Origin: Burkholderia sp. Bp9143
Lineage (GTDB): Bacteria; Pseudomonadota; Gammaproteobacteria; Burkholderiales; Burkholderiaceae
DNA length: 64,000 nt
Assembly: GCF_003853645.1 (NCBI RefSeq)
Contig: NZ_QTPO01000043.1
Location: 1-64,000, forward strand
Direction: 5' to 3'
Part shown: positions 1-6,778 of the stretch, piece by piece
Layout of the letters: every line of letters starts with the position of its first letter
How positions within the stretch are numbered: position 1 is the stretch's first letter
Made by a program: the position numbers and the translations under genes
The notes under the pieces: model-generated
What the model was told of the DNA's origin: nothing
The model's input: only the letters and a program-made list of their open reading frames with translations
Databases searched by the model: none

Positions 1-434
1 CGCCATGCTGCGTGACGGCACCATTTACCAACCCAAGTCAGCCCTTAACGCTTGACGAAGGACATAGGGGCACCCCCATCCCAGTGCTCGCACCCACGAC
101 ATGGTCGATGCGAACCGTATGGGTTCCGGATGCAATGCCAGTAAGACGGCCCGCAAGGAAACGGTCTTGGTGAATTTCGATGACTTTCGCCGATGGGCAG
201 GATTTATTGGCACATTTCGAGTCAAGTTGGCCGATTTCGAGTCAGCACCTTGTCGACTACTCACACGAAGACGCTGAAACCAACCCGCGCCGTGGTGGCT
301 CCTCGAAACCAACGAAGCGCGCACGCGTGGCGCACCCCGTCCCAATCAACCCAAGAATCTCCCGCCTATGCTGGCTCCGAAAGCCATGTACTGGGCGTTG
401 ATTCACACGGCGCCCAGCGCTAGGTGACCCGCTG
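1..434. other. Stretch without a confident gene
   Basis: A short plus-strand reading frame runs in from the left edge and stops at position 55 (ending ...YQPKSALNA); it may be the tail of a gene outside the window, but is too short to identify. The rest has overlapping short frames on both strands with no recognisable domain. Two direct repeats lie at 207-244. Confidence 0.35.
207..244 (+). repeat. Two 18-bp direct repeats, 20-bp period
   Basis: TTGGCACATTTCGAGTCA (207-224) is followed by TTGGCCGATTTCGAGTCA (227-244); only two bases differ. Spaced direct repeats like this are typical of transposase-binding sites in the ends of IS21-, Mu- and Tn7-like elements. The 7-mer TTGGCCG also appears twice in inverted orientation at the other side of the island (5019-5025 and 5056-5062), which fits but is weak evidence. 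Confidence 0.4.
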
Positions 435-635
435 ATGGACGCCGAGCTGTACCGAGGGTATTCGATTTGGGGACATGCCATCCGGCAGGGCGACGGATAT
501 GCTGCCAGCGGCACCGTCACGCGAAACAACAAGCTCGTTGAAACCTCGGGCGTGCTCGGCAGTTTTGAGACTGAGAATGAAGCTGAACTCGCTGGCCTCA
601 GATGGTGCCGAGCGTGGGTGGACAGCCACGGTTGA
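435..635 (+). CDS. Small hypothetical protein (66 aa)
   Basis: ATG start; product MDAELYRGYSIWGHAI... with a compact alternating pattern of hydrophobic and polar residues (GYAASGTVTRN, VLGSFETENEAEL) that looks like a small beta-sheet protein ending in a helix. Many short Burkholderia proteins of this kind (YRGY/YRG-start, about 65-90 aa) are of unknown function. No signal peptide or membrane segment. An opposite-strand frame covers the same DNA but has poorer, arginine- and serine-rich composition. Function not known. Confidence 0.5.
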   Translation: MDAELYRGYSIWGHAIRQGDGYAASGTVTRNNKLVETSGVLGSFETENEAELAGLRWCRAWVDSHG

Positions 636-706
636 AAGGGCATCCATCTCTGCGCGCGGGCGCCCCGCAAATCCTCTTCAGCTATGCACGCCTCCGGCGT
701 TTAGCG

Positions 707-952
707 TTAAACGATGAGCGCCAGTACCCGGGCTTCTCGAATAGCCGGAGTGGACTGAGCCGGTATCGCAACGACGTCATCGCAAACATCGCAAACAGCT
801 ACGAGAATTCCTGTCGCGAAGCCCTTGCCGTCGCTGAACGGAACGTCTCGGCGAACGAAAGTTGTGCCAACCAGTTTGCCGCAACGCGAGCAGATTGCTG
901 TGCTCTTATTGCCTGCCTGAAAGCGTCCTGCGCTCATTGCGTTCCGAATCAC
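707..952 (-). CDS. Small zinc-ribbon protein paired with HTH gene
   Basis: Product of about 76-81 aa with two CxxC knuckles, CSRC near the N-terminus and CDVC about 34 residues later, separated by a conserved-looking stretch (TTFVRRDVPFSDGKG). This is the layout of a small treble-clef/zinc-ribbon domain; metal binding is inferred. The GTG start at 952 overlaps the stop of the upstream HTH gene (GTGA), so the two are translationally coupled; an ATG at 937 is the alternative start. The pairing resembles toxin-antitoxin or regulator-partner operons, but no toxin fold was recognised. Encoded in the island, so probably laterally acquired. Confidence 0.55.
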   Translation of the reverse strand: MIRNAMSAGRFQAGNKSTAICSRCGKLVGTTFVRRDVPFSDGKGFATGILVAVCDVCDDVVAIPAQSTPAIREARVLALIV

Positions 953-1323
953 TGGTGGTCGCGCTTTTCCTTTCGGCTCAGCCGAGCCTGCGCGGACGCA
1001 GTTGCCCGAGACTTGCCGAGCTCAACAGCCTCACGCACGTCCATCTCAAGTGCCCCCCTGTCTTTTTCTGGGGACGCCAGCTCGGTGAGAGCACCATCCC
1101 GTCCTATGAGCCATAAAGCCGTCGCGTAAAGACCGATACCAACGCCCGGTTCACCGGCCTCTATGCGCATCAGAGTCGGAACGGTCACTCCCAGTCGGGC
1201 CGCCCAGGAAGCGAGCGATTCCCTTCTGCGCAGACGGGCGACAGCCAGGTCCGCCCCTAGTCGCTCGAGGGCAGCGACGGTGGCGGGTGGCATCTGCGCT
1301 ATTGCGCGAGGCATCTTCGGCAT
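949..1323 (-). CDS. XRE-type helix-turn-helix protein
   Basis: 124 aa. Residues about 20-75 form a Cro/C1-type HTH (LAVARLRRRESLASWAARLGV..PTLMRIEAGEPGVGIGLYATALWLIG). This is the antitoxin-like regulator form often found before HipA-type genes, but no hipA follows; instead a small zinc-ribbon gene overlaps its stop codon. The C-terminal 45 residues are charged and probably flexible. Likely autoregulates the two-gene operon, which reads leftwards. DNA binding is a family inference; the partner's role is unknown. Confidence 0.7.
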   Translation of the reverse strand: MPKMPRAIAQMPPATVAALERLGADLAVARLRRRESLASWAARLGVTVPTLMRIEAGEPGVGIGLYATALWLIGRDGALTELASPEKDRGALEMDVREAVELGKSRATASAQARLSRKEKRDHQ

Positions 1324-1386
1324 AAATTCTTTTTACGTGCGAAGCAGTGTCTCGTGCAAATCTTCTTTATGATTTGCGTCTTCCAC

Positions 1387-1647
1387 TCATCGGCCAGGCG
1401 TCCGCGCCGCTCCGTTTTGTTGCGTCTTTGTCGCCCCACGACGTCGCTCATACATCTCGTCGCGCAACAGCTGCTTGAACTTCAATCCAAGTTCGAATGA
1501 CGACATCGTCCGAGTATCAACATACTGTCGCGGCGTCAGCGCGCCAATGACTTGCATAAGACCGAGGTCCATAGCGTCCGCAAGAATGAGTTCGAGCGTC
1601 GGGTGCGCTCTGTTGGTCGAGTTTCTGCGCGACGTCTTGGTTCGCAT
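1387..1647 (-). CDS. Hypothetical protein (86 aa), last gene of HAD operon
   Basis: Starts at an ATG preceded by a strong GGAGGAACG ribosome site (1648-1656), which decides this start over a longer in-frame frame. The product has a basic N-terminus (MRTKTSRRNSTNR), a helical middle (LELILADAMDLGLMQVIGALTPRQYV) and a basic, probably disordered tail. No recognised family. It lies 59 bp downstream of the HAD gene on the same strand and may share its transcript. Confidence 0.5.
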   Translation of the reverse strand: MRTKTSRRNSTNRAHPTLELILADAMDLGLMQVIGALTPRQYVDTRTMSSFELGLKFKQLLRDEMYERRRGATKTQQNGAARTPGR

Positions 1648-1706
1648 CGTTCCTCCGATACCGGCGTGCACACTTTCAAGCATGCAGTGCGGCCGACCAC
1701 AGTTGA

Positions 1707-2204
1707 TTAGGCAAATCTCTCGTGTAGTCTGCGCCGCAGCAGCTCGACCACAGCTGGGTCTCCCAGCGCATACTCCGACTGACAATGCACAAGGCGCTCT
1801 CTACAACTCTCGAATCCGTCGTTGCGGTCATCAATCGCAATCCATTCGAGAGCGTCGCGTCCTTGTCGTCGAACATAGTCGAGGACTTGTGCGCCCCTCG
1901 ACAGCATCGGCCAGAGTTGCTCGTCGAACTCACACCCCTCATACGTGGCACCGACCACTCTTGCGCGCAGCGAGGGTGACGGCAACTGCGAGCACGTATA
2001 GTCGACGCCAAATCGGAATGACCAGTCCGAGGAAAGGACGACCGCCACATTCGGATAAGAACTCAAAAGCCCATCTAGTACCGGCAGGTACTCAAACAAT
2101 TCGATGTGCCCCGGCGCACTGCTAACGATGCGGCGTCCGGCTACATACGAGTTCCCCCGGTGCAGCACACCGTCGATGTCGAGAAAGAGAATCTGACGCG
2201 TCAT
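1707..2204 (-). CDS. HAD-family hydrolase, SAK (RNA-repair-like) type
   Basis: 165 aa from the ATG at 2204. The N-terminus carries HAD motif I, FLDIDGVLH (D9 and D11 nucleophile/acid), motif II at about residue 58 (VVLSSDWS) and motif IV near residue 130 (WIAIDDRND). Order and compact size match the stand-alone HAD domain (HAD_SAK_2 type) also found fused in 'Swiss army knife' RNA-repair proteins; phosphatase activity is expected, substrate unknown. A longer frame to 2288 exists but its extra residues are not domain-like. Two bases separate it from the preceding gene, so it is operonic with 2207-2752 and 2749-3360. Confidence 0.7.
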   Translation of the reverse strand: MTRQILFLDIDGVLHRGNSYVAGRRIVSSAPGHIELFEYLPVLDGLLSSYPNVAVVLSSDWSFRFGVDYTCSQLPSPSLRARVVGATYEGCEFDEQLWPMLSRGAQVLDYVRRQGRDALEWIAIDDRNDGFESCRERLVHCQSEYALGDPAVVELLRRRLHERFA

Positions 2205-2206
2205 CG

Positions 2207-2752
2207 TCAGTGACCGTTGTGACGGTATATCGCAGGCTGGCGAGAAATCCGCAGTGTCGGGCAGTCGCCTCCCATTACCGCCTGCCAATGGGAAAATTGA
2301 GGAAGCATCGCGCGTAGTAGTCGCAACGCAATGTACCAGATTCCATCAGTGTCTCTGCACTCGATAGGGCCTATTTCACCTATGGCGGCGTCGGCGTCCC
2401 AAACGGTTGCCGAAACCAGGCAGTCTTCATAGGTAACGCTCATCCAGGCTGCTGATGTAGCAGGGCTAGCCGAGTTCTTGGTAACCCAGTCGATAAAAAT
2501 GGTCATCGAACTCCGAGGCTGCACACGTGGCTCGAGATGGGGGTAGTCGAGCCTTGCAGCGAATGCGAGGCTCGCGAGCATCGCAGACAGGCAACGGTGC
2601 GCCTCTGAAGACTCGCTCGCTGCAGCTCCCAGCACGCTCGCTTGGCCTTCAATCATAGACAGCAGCGCAAGCGATTCCGCCGGGCACTCTGATTCGCCTG
2701 CGTATGCGCGGGCACACCACAATATCGGAGCGTCAAGTGGCTCCATTATCAA
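2207..2752 (-). CDS. Hypothetical protein between two HAD genes
   Basis: About 180 aa, no recognised domain. The N-terminal half is alanine-rich and helical; the C-terminal half contains a beta-rich stretch (SSMTIFIDWVTKN... VTYEDCLVSATVWDADAAIGEIGPIEC). The TTG at 2752 overlaps the stop codon of the upstream gene, with AGGA five bases ahead; the ATG at 2746 is the alternative. Its stop is two bases before the start of the intact HAD gene, so all three are translationally coupled and probably act together. It could be a substrate adaptor or partner, but that is a guess. Confidence 0.55.
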   Translation of the reverse strand: MIMEPLDAPILWCARAYAGESECPAESLALLSMIEGQASVLGAAASESSEAHRCLSAMLASLAFAARLDYPHLEPRVQPRSSMTIFIDWVTKNSASPATSAAWMSVTYEDCLVSATVWDADAAIGEIGPIECRDTDGIWYIALRLLRAMLPQFSHWQAVMGGDCPTLRISRQPAIYRHNGH

Positions 2753-3360
2753 TCGCTTCCTGCCCCTGGAATGCGCAACCTCTCCGTGTCCGTGTTGAAC
2801 ATTCGAAAGTTCCGCTGCCTGCTATGCGCCAGGTAGCTTTGTACACGCCGCATCCACGGATTTCCCGAGGTCGCTCGCATAACGTCGTCAGTAGAGGCGG
2901 GACTTCTGGCTGCGTCACCGTATTCCTCCAGAAGCACTCGCAGGCGGTCGGCCGCTTCGTCGTCAAAACCTGCGTCCACACTGACGTCGATGCGCCTTCT
3001 CGCCGTCTCTTCGCTGAACTCGAAATCCGTCGACGCGACAACAACGTACTCGACGGACCTGGAACCCATGAATGTCAATATGGCGTCCTCTTTCGTTCCG
3101 CCCAAGACCCTCACCGAGTTCACGATGCGCTGCGCGAACGGTGCGCATTCATGCCGGACAAACTCGGGGTCGTAGAGCAGTGGCCAGTCGTTTGCAATGA
3201 CGACGAGAGCTCCAGGGAACGGCTCGATTGTCCGTGTGAACAAGCGCGCGTCCGATTCGAGTGAACGCCTAGCCGCAGGCTCGTTTTCGCGAGTCGTTAT
3301 GGACGGATGTCGGTCAATCGCGCCCAAGACACCGCTGACGCAGAAAAATATTAGAACCAT
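2749..3360 (-). CDS. Catalytically dead HAD-like paralogue
   Basis: 203 aa from the ATG at 3360, which has a GAGG ribosome site; first gene of the operon. The fold pattern parallels the HAD protein two genes downstream: IFFCVSGVLG against LFLDIDGVLH, VVIANDW against VVLSSDW, and VEYVVVASTDFEF against LEWIAIDDRND, followed by similar C-terminal helices. All catalytic acids are replaced (D to C, D to S, DD to AS), so it should not hydrolyse phosphate esters. A structural or regulatory pseudo-enzyme is likely. The homology is my own alignment by eye. Confidence 0.6.
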   Translation of the reverse strand: MVLIFFCVSGVLGAIDRHPSITTRENEPAARRSLESDARLFTRTIEPFPGALVVIANDWPLLYDPEFVRHECAPFAQRIVNSVRVLGGTKEDAILTFMGSRSVEYVVVASTDFEFSEETARRRIDVSVDAGFDDEAADRLRVLLEEYGDAARSPASTDDVMRATSGNPWMRRVQSYLAHSRQRNFRMFNTDTERLRIPGAGSD

Positions 3361-3582
3361 CTGAGCCTCAAGTACTGATGGTAGTAGTCGGCCCACTACC
3401 GGAAAGCGTCAAACTCTCTCGACTGACCAGCAGGTCATGCCGAGACCACGGGCTTATCAATTGCGCGCGCCCCTTCGGTGGCCTCGCTTCACTGCGCCGC
3501 AAAACTCGCCCAAAAGTATTGCTAAGGAGCGCTTGGACCGTAGCCAACATGGTCTTCGAACGGACATCATCGGCGCCTGAGT

Positions 3583-3632
3583 GTAGATGTAAACGCAGTA
3601 GATGTAAACACGGTAGAGGCTGAAGGAGTAGA
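3583..3632 (+). repeat. Four GTAGA repeats at exact 15-bp phase
   Basis: GTAGA occurs at 3583, 3598, 3613 and 3628; the first two copies extend to GTAGATGTAAAC. The array ends 31 bp before the start of the XRE gene at 3664, a sensible place for operator or iteron-like sites bound by that regulator. A decayed pentapeptide-type coding repeat (VDVNA, VDVNT, VEAEG, VDGRT in the plus frame) is the alternative. Confidence 0.45.
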
Positions 3633-3663
3633 CGGTCGTACGGGGTTCGGCCAATCTCCAGCA

Positions 3664-3939
3664 ATGGACGAAATTGATAAGAAGGAAATCGACCTCTGGC
3701 TTCGTCGGAGGCTTGCAGAGAACGTTCGCCGCATGCGTATGGCAAAAAAATTGTCGCAGGAGCGCCTTAGCGAGCTCTGCGGCTTCCATCGCACCTACGT
3801 CAGCCAAGTCGAGCGCTCGGTCACGAACATTAGTGTGGATAACTTGCAGCGAATTGCTGAAGCTCTGGAAGTGGACCCGTCCGCTCTGCTGAAGGCTCGG
3901 GTCGTTCGTACCCACCAGGCGGAGTCAGCACCCAAATAG
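3664..3939 (+). CDS. XRE-family transcriptional regulator (91 aa)
   Basis: A compact single-domain Cro/C1 HTH: residues about 18-72 read NVRRMRMAKKLSQERLSEL, then CGFHRTYVSQVERS and ISVDNLQRIAEALEVDP, the canonical five-helix form. Such small regulators resemble controller (C) proteins of restriction-modification systems or phage/island repressors, but no R-M genes are visible beside it. The upstream 15-bp-phased repeats may be its operators. The ribosome site is weak. It is convergent with the unknown gene at 4027-4608. Confidence 0.75.
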   Translation: MDEIDKKEIDLWLRRRLAENVRRMRMAKKLSQERLSELCGFHRTYVSQVERSVTNISVDNLQRIAEALEVDPSALLKARVVRTHQAESAPK

Positions 3940-4026
3940 GGCGGGCGGGCCGCCCCGTTTCTCGGCAACACGCTTAGTAGCCATGCCGCCGAAGACTAGT
4001 GGATTCGCTCGATGGCTCTAGGGCCA

Positions 4027-4608
4027 TCATTGCGCCCAGCCAACTTCTCTGATTACGAACCCCGCAGCGTGAAGCGCAAGCTCAGCGTCTTCGTTCAACA
4101 CTTCCCGCAATCCGTACCGTTCACGCTCATTCTCCTTCCCACGAGGATGAAGAAGGTTGATTGTTTCAAGTGCGGCGCGGACGAGGCGTTGGTTTTTATC
4201 CCCGAAATGCTCTCGGATTGCGCTTATACATGGGCCAAGGTCATCCTCGAGTTTTTTCTTGTTCCCAGTAAGGTGAAACAACCATCGATTGCCAAGAACT
4301 GCCCCGAGATTTCGACATTGGTCCATAACGGACGTCGGCGAATCGCGATAAGCGACATTCATTACCCGTTGGTAGGCCTCCGTTACCGATTTCTCGTTCT
4401 CCTGGGGAATTTTGGTCAGGTCGAGAGCAGGCAGGAGACCAAAAGGCGATTCGGCTCTCAGAGTTACAACCACGTCTTGGTTGACGGTCACCTCTGTCTG
4501 CAAAATCCGCCAAAGCGAGTACCCGCCGACACCGTCGATGGCGAGTTGCTGCCCTTCCCCTCGTTCCGGCCGATTCAAAAGCCGAGTGCAATGTATAAAA
4601 ACACTCAT
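4027..4608 (-). CDS. Unrecognised protein (about 193 aa)
   Basis: From the ATG at 4608 (AAAGGA just upstream) the product has a mixed N-terminal half (LAIDGVGGYSLWRILQTEVTVNQ) and a helical, charged C-terminal half (LEDDLGPCISAIREHFG, LVRAALETINLLHP, DAELALHAAGFVIREVGW) that recalls HEPN-like helical bundles, without a visible catalytic motif. The frame stays open upstream to at least 4878 with protein-like residues, so the real start may be an earlier GTG or TTG; the folded element at 4871-4945 would then be its leader. Low GC and island location suggest transfer. Function unknown. Confidence 0.5.
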   Translation of the reverse strand: MSVFIHCTRLLNRPERGEGQQLAIDGVGGYSLWRILQTEVTVNQDVVVTLRAESPFGLLPALDLTKIPQENEKSVTEAYQRVMNVAYRDSPTSVMDQCRNLGAVLGNRWLFHLTGNKKKLEDDLGPCISAIREHFGDKNQRLVRAALETINLLHPRGKENERERYGLREVLNEDAELALHAAGFVIREVGWAQ

Positions 4609-4870
4609 TTCCTTTCTAACCCTTCCATCAGTTCGTCCTACAGCAAAATCTGAAGATGCGAATGGGTGAGCATTTACTGTTACCGACTCCCACGAGATGT
4701 TGCTGAATGACTGGAATACACGTCCTCGCCGGACCCTAGATACCGGGTCAAACGAATCCTCTCTAAATATCCACCGAAACGGGTCGGCACTCACTCCCGC
4801 CCGTATCGCTATCCGCGTGACCAAGCCTAATTCGTCCGGGCCGGCAATTTCGACCTTTCGGATTATCCCC

Positions 4871-4976
4871 GTGTGCACAACTTGGCTGCCCACATCACAA
4901 GGATGTGGACAGCCGCCCTTCGGGCGGTCCCCAAGTTGCACACACTCGAACCTGACGCGCCGTCTTACAGACGGCT
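4871..4976. ncRNA. Candidate structured RNA, three-way junction plus hairpin
   Basis: 4871-4885 pairs with 4931-4945 (13 of 15 positions). Inside it are two clean hairpins: CTGCCCACATC/GATGTGGACAG with loop ACAAG (4886-4912, 10 of 11 pairs) and CCGCCC/GGGCGG with loop TTC (4913-4927). Beyond the outer stem, GCCGTC/GACGGC with loop TTACA (4959-4975) forms another hairpin, and a T-rich run follows at 4987-4999. The strand is unknown. It could be a small RNA, the leader of the minus-strand gene, or a recombination/transposon-end structure. Confidence 0.45.
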
Positions 4977-5109
4977 TGCCCAACTTAAATTTATTTTTTC
5001 GTTCGATACCTCCGTTTTCGGCCAACCTCGAGGTACACCTACAAAAAGGGGATACCGGCCAAGAACAGCGGCTGACAACATGTGAGCTCTTAAGATGCCA
5101 GAAAGCTAA

Positions 5110-5709
5110 CTGCCCGAATTCGACCGGCATGTGCTGGAAATGCTGCGCGAGCCGCTGGAAGTCGGCCGCATCACGATCTCGCGTGCGGCGCAGCAGGCCG
5201 ACTTCCCCGCCGCGTGCCAGCTCATCGCCGCGATGAATCCGTGCCCGTGCGGCTGGCACGGCGATCCGTCCGGCCGCTGCCGCTGCACACCCGACGTCGC
5301 GGCGCGCTATCTACGCAAGCTGTCGGGGCCGCTGCTCGACCGTATCGACATCCAGATCGACCTGCCCGCGCTGTCGCCAGCCGAACTCGCGTCGCGCGCG
5401 ACCGCGCCCGGCGAACCGAGCGCCGCGGTCGCCGCACGGGTCGCGCAGGCGCGTGCGCTGCAACTCGGCCGGCAGGGCAAGACGAACCACATGCTGAGCG
5501 GCCGCGAGACCGACGACCTGTGCCGGCCGACCGATGACGGCGAGCGGCTGCTGCGCGAGGCCGGCGAGCGCTTCGGCTGGTCGGCGCGAGCGTATTTCCG
5601 CGTGCTGAAGGTCGCGCGGACGATCGCCGACCTGGCCGGCGACCCGTTGCCGACAGCCGCACAGATCGCCGAGGCGATCCGCTACCGGCGTGCGCTCACG
5701 GCGCTTTGA
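5110..5709 (+). pseudogene. comM (yifB) C-terminal fragment, Mg-chelatase-like
   Basis: The frame begins at LPEFDRHVLEMLREPLE, right after a TAA, and continues for 199 codons to a normal stop. It has the second half of the AAA+ Mg-chelatase-like ComM family: arginine-finger region, AAMNPCPCGWHGD cysteine cluster, RYLRKLSGPLLDRIDI, and the C-terminal helical lid. Intact ComM is about 500 residues, so Walker A and B are missing. ComM is a branch-migration helicase that aids natural transformation and recombination. The 5' part was separated by the island; no promoter or start codon with a ribosome site is evident, so the fragment is probably not functional. Confidence 0.85.
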
Positions 5710-5866
5710 CCGCGCTCGGAGGACAAAATACGACTGTCAAGACTTGACTTATGCACAATTTCACGAATCCGTCCCCGAATCACCATGCGCGAGCAGCCTT
5801 TCATCTCGAAATTCGCATCCCTTTGTTTTCATTGATCTTTCCCAAATGGAGCGCGGGCGGTCAAAT

Positions 5867-5888
5867 GCGCCGGAAGGCCGTCCGGCGC
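5867..5888. terminator. Hairpin after comM fragment
   Basis: GCGCCGGA-AGGCCG-TCCGGCGC, a perfect 8-bp stem. It has no proper T-run (followed by GGCTTTGC), so intrinsic termination is uncertain. Confidence 0.4.
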
Positions 5889-5924
5889 GGCTTTGCGGGA
5901 GATTCGGTCAACTTTTCAACAAAG

Positions 5925-5947
5925 TTATCCACATGCGCTGTGGATAG
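5925..5947. promoter_or_regulatory. Inverted pair of DnaA-box-like sites
   Basis: TTATCCACA (exact DnaA box) and TGTGGATAG (one base off) face each other across a 5-bp spacer, TGCGC, after a short AT-rich run (CTTTTCAACAAAG). This could titrate or respond to DnaA; nothing else nearby looks like a replication origin. Confidence 0.4.
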
Positions 5948-6042
5948 CCGAAAAATCCCCGCAAAATCCGGCGATTAGCGTCGAAAGCTGCGAATGAACC
6001 TTCAATTGTCACAGCGGGTCCGAGCGCCCTCGGCGGCCGCTG

Positions 6043-6615
6043 TCAGTCGAGTTTGAACGAGCCGAAAAACTGGTCGAGCTGTTCCTGCGCGAGCGGCCCG
6101 TCGGCGATCGCGACAGCCTGGTACGCATGCCGGCCGCGCGCCACGAGCCGCGCGACGATCGTCTTGTGCGAGTGGTCGCCGCCGCTGGCCGCACCCGCGA
6201 TGCGCAGCTCGAGCCCGTTCACCGCGCCGCCGGTAGCGAGCGGCACCGGCACCGACGCCGTCTGCGGCACGCCGTCGAGATTGCGCGACAGGCCGGACCG
6301 CAGGAACTCGAGCGCCGCGCGGTGCGTGTCGTCGCGGTCGTCGGGCAGCGTCAGCGTGCCGACCGCGAACACCGCGCCGTCGACGTGCGCGGCCTGCATC
6401 CGCATCGGCATCGACGCGCCGCCGACCGCCACCGGCTGGTCCTCGACGGTCGGCTTCGCCGGCAGGTCGATCGTGTAGCCGGCGTCGTTGTGCAGCGTAC
6501 GCCAGTCATATGACGGCGAGCACGCGGCCAGCGCCGCGCTCACGCACGCGAGCGCGGCGAAGTGTCGCAGCGGACGGAAAAGGGGGCGCAACGAATCGAT
6601 GACTTCCTTCGGCAT
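6043..6615 (-). CDS. Putative lipoprotein
   Basis: 190 aa from the ATG at 6615. The N-terminus is a lipoprotein signal with basic residues, a hydrophobic stretch and lipobox LAAC (Cys32), so the protein should be membrane anchored in the periplasm. The mature part (YDWRTLHNDAGYTIDLPAKPTVEDQPV... ending DQFFGSFKLD) resembles small beta-proteobacterial lipoproteins annotated only as hypothetical. A start at 6645 (MGILPVPIIAMPKE) is possible but would spoil the signal peptide. Single gene, convergent with the comM remnant and divergent from the TlpA-like gene 163 bp away. Confidence 0.7.
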   Translation of the reverse strand: MPKEVIDSLRPLFRPLRHFAALACVSAALAACSPSYDWRTLHNDAGYTIDLPAKPTVEDQPVAVGGASMPMRMQAAHVDGAVFAVGTLTLPDDRDDTHRAALEFLRSGLSRNLDGVPQTASVPVPLATGGAVNGLELRIAGAASGGDHSHKTIVARLVARGRHAYQAVAIADGPLAQEQLDQFFGSFKLD

Positions 6616-6778
6616 GGCAATGATGGGGACAGGCAAAATGCCCATTATCCGCCGAAGCTGACACCCGGGATGTGTGGCGGCCGCCGGTGCGTGCGCCGCA
6701 TTCGCGCTAAAATAACCGCCGAATTTCGATGTCCTTTGCATCGATCCGCGTCATCGACCGACTCCGAGAGCACCGCAG

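Larger units (their letters stand above)
1..5109. mobile_element. Right part of a genomic island interrupting comM
   Basis: The block has visibly lower GC and different codon use from the rest of the window, with short regulatory and unknown genes. It stops abruptly where the comM reading frame begins: the codon before the recognisable comM sequence is a TAA stop, and everything to the right is normal GC-rich core. The left boundary and any integrase or transposase lie outside the window. Known Tn7-like/AbaR-type elements use comM as an attachment gene, so a targeted transposon is one explanation; a deletion or other recombination is another. No clear terminal TGT/ACA end or target duplication could be fixed at the right junction. 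Confidence 0.7.
5710..6042. other. Intergenic region after comM
   Basis: Convergent intergenic space between the comM remnant and the lipoprotein gene. It holds a strong hairpin (5867-5888), an inverted pair of DnaA-box-like sites (5925-5947) and another near-box TTATGCACA at about 5748. No gene was seen. Confidence 0.5.

Noticed and set aside
602..1129. Plus-strand frame of 175 aa at the left end
   Set aside because: It is antisense to the HTH/zinc-ribbon pair, rich in Ser/Arg/Ala and without a domain.
3457..3915. Minus-strand frame opposite the XRE gene, with VYIYCVYIYT repeat
   Set aside because: The XRE HTH on the plus strand is unambiguous; this frame is its shadow plus the repeat array.
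4012..4653. Plus-strand frame of 213 aa opposite the unknown island gene
   Set aside because: Poorer composition and no ribosome site; the opposite strand reads more like a folded protein.
4871..4999. Retron ncRNA at the island edge
   Set aside because: No reverse transcriptase gene is visible nearby, so folding alone does not support a retron.
4609..5259. The minus-strand frame of the 4027 gene stays open across the island junction into comM
   Set aside because: Its part right of about 5,100 is antisense to comM and arises from GC-rich codon bias; not a real fusion gene.
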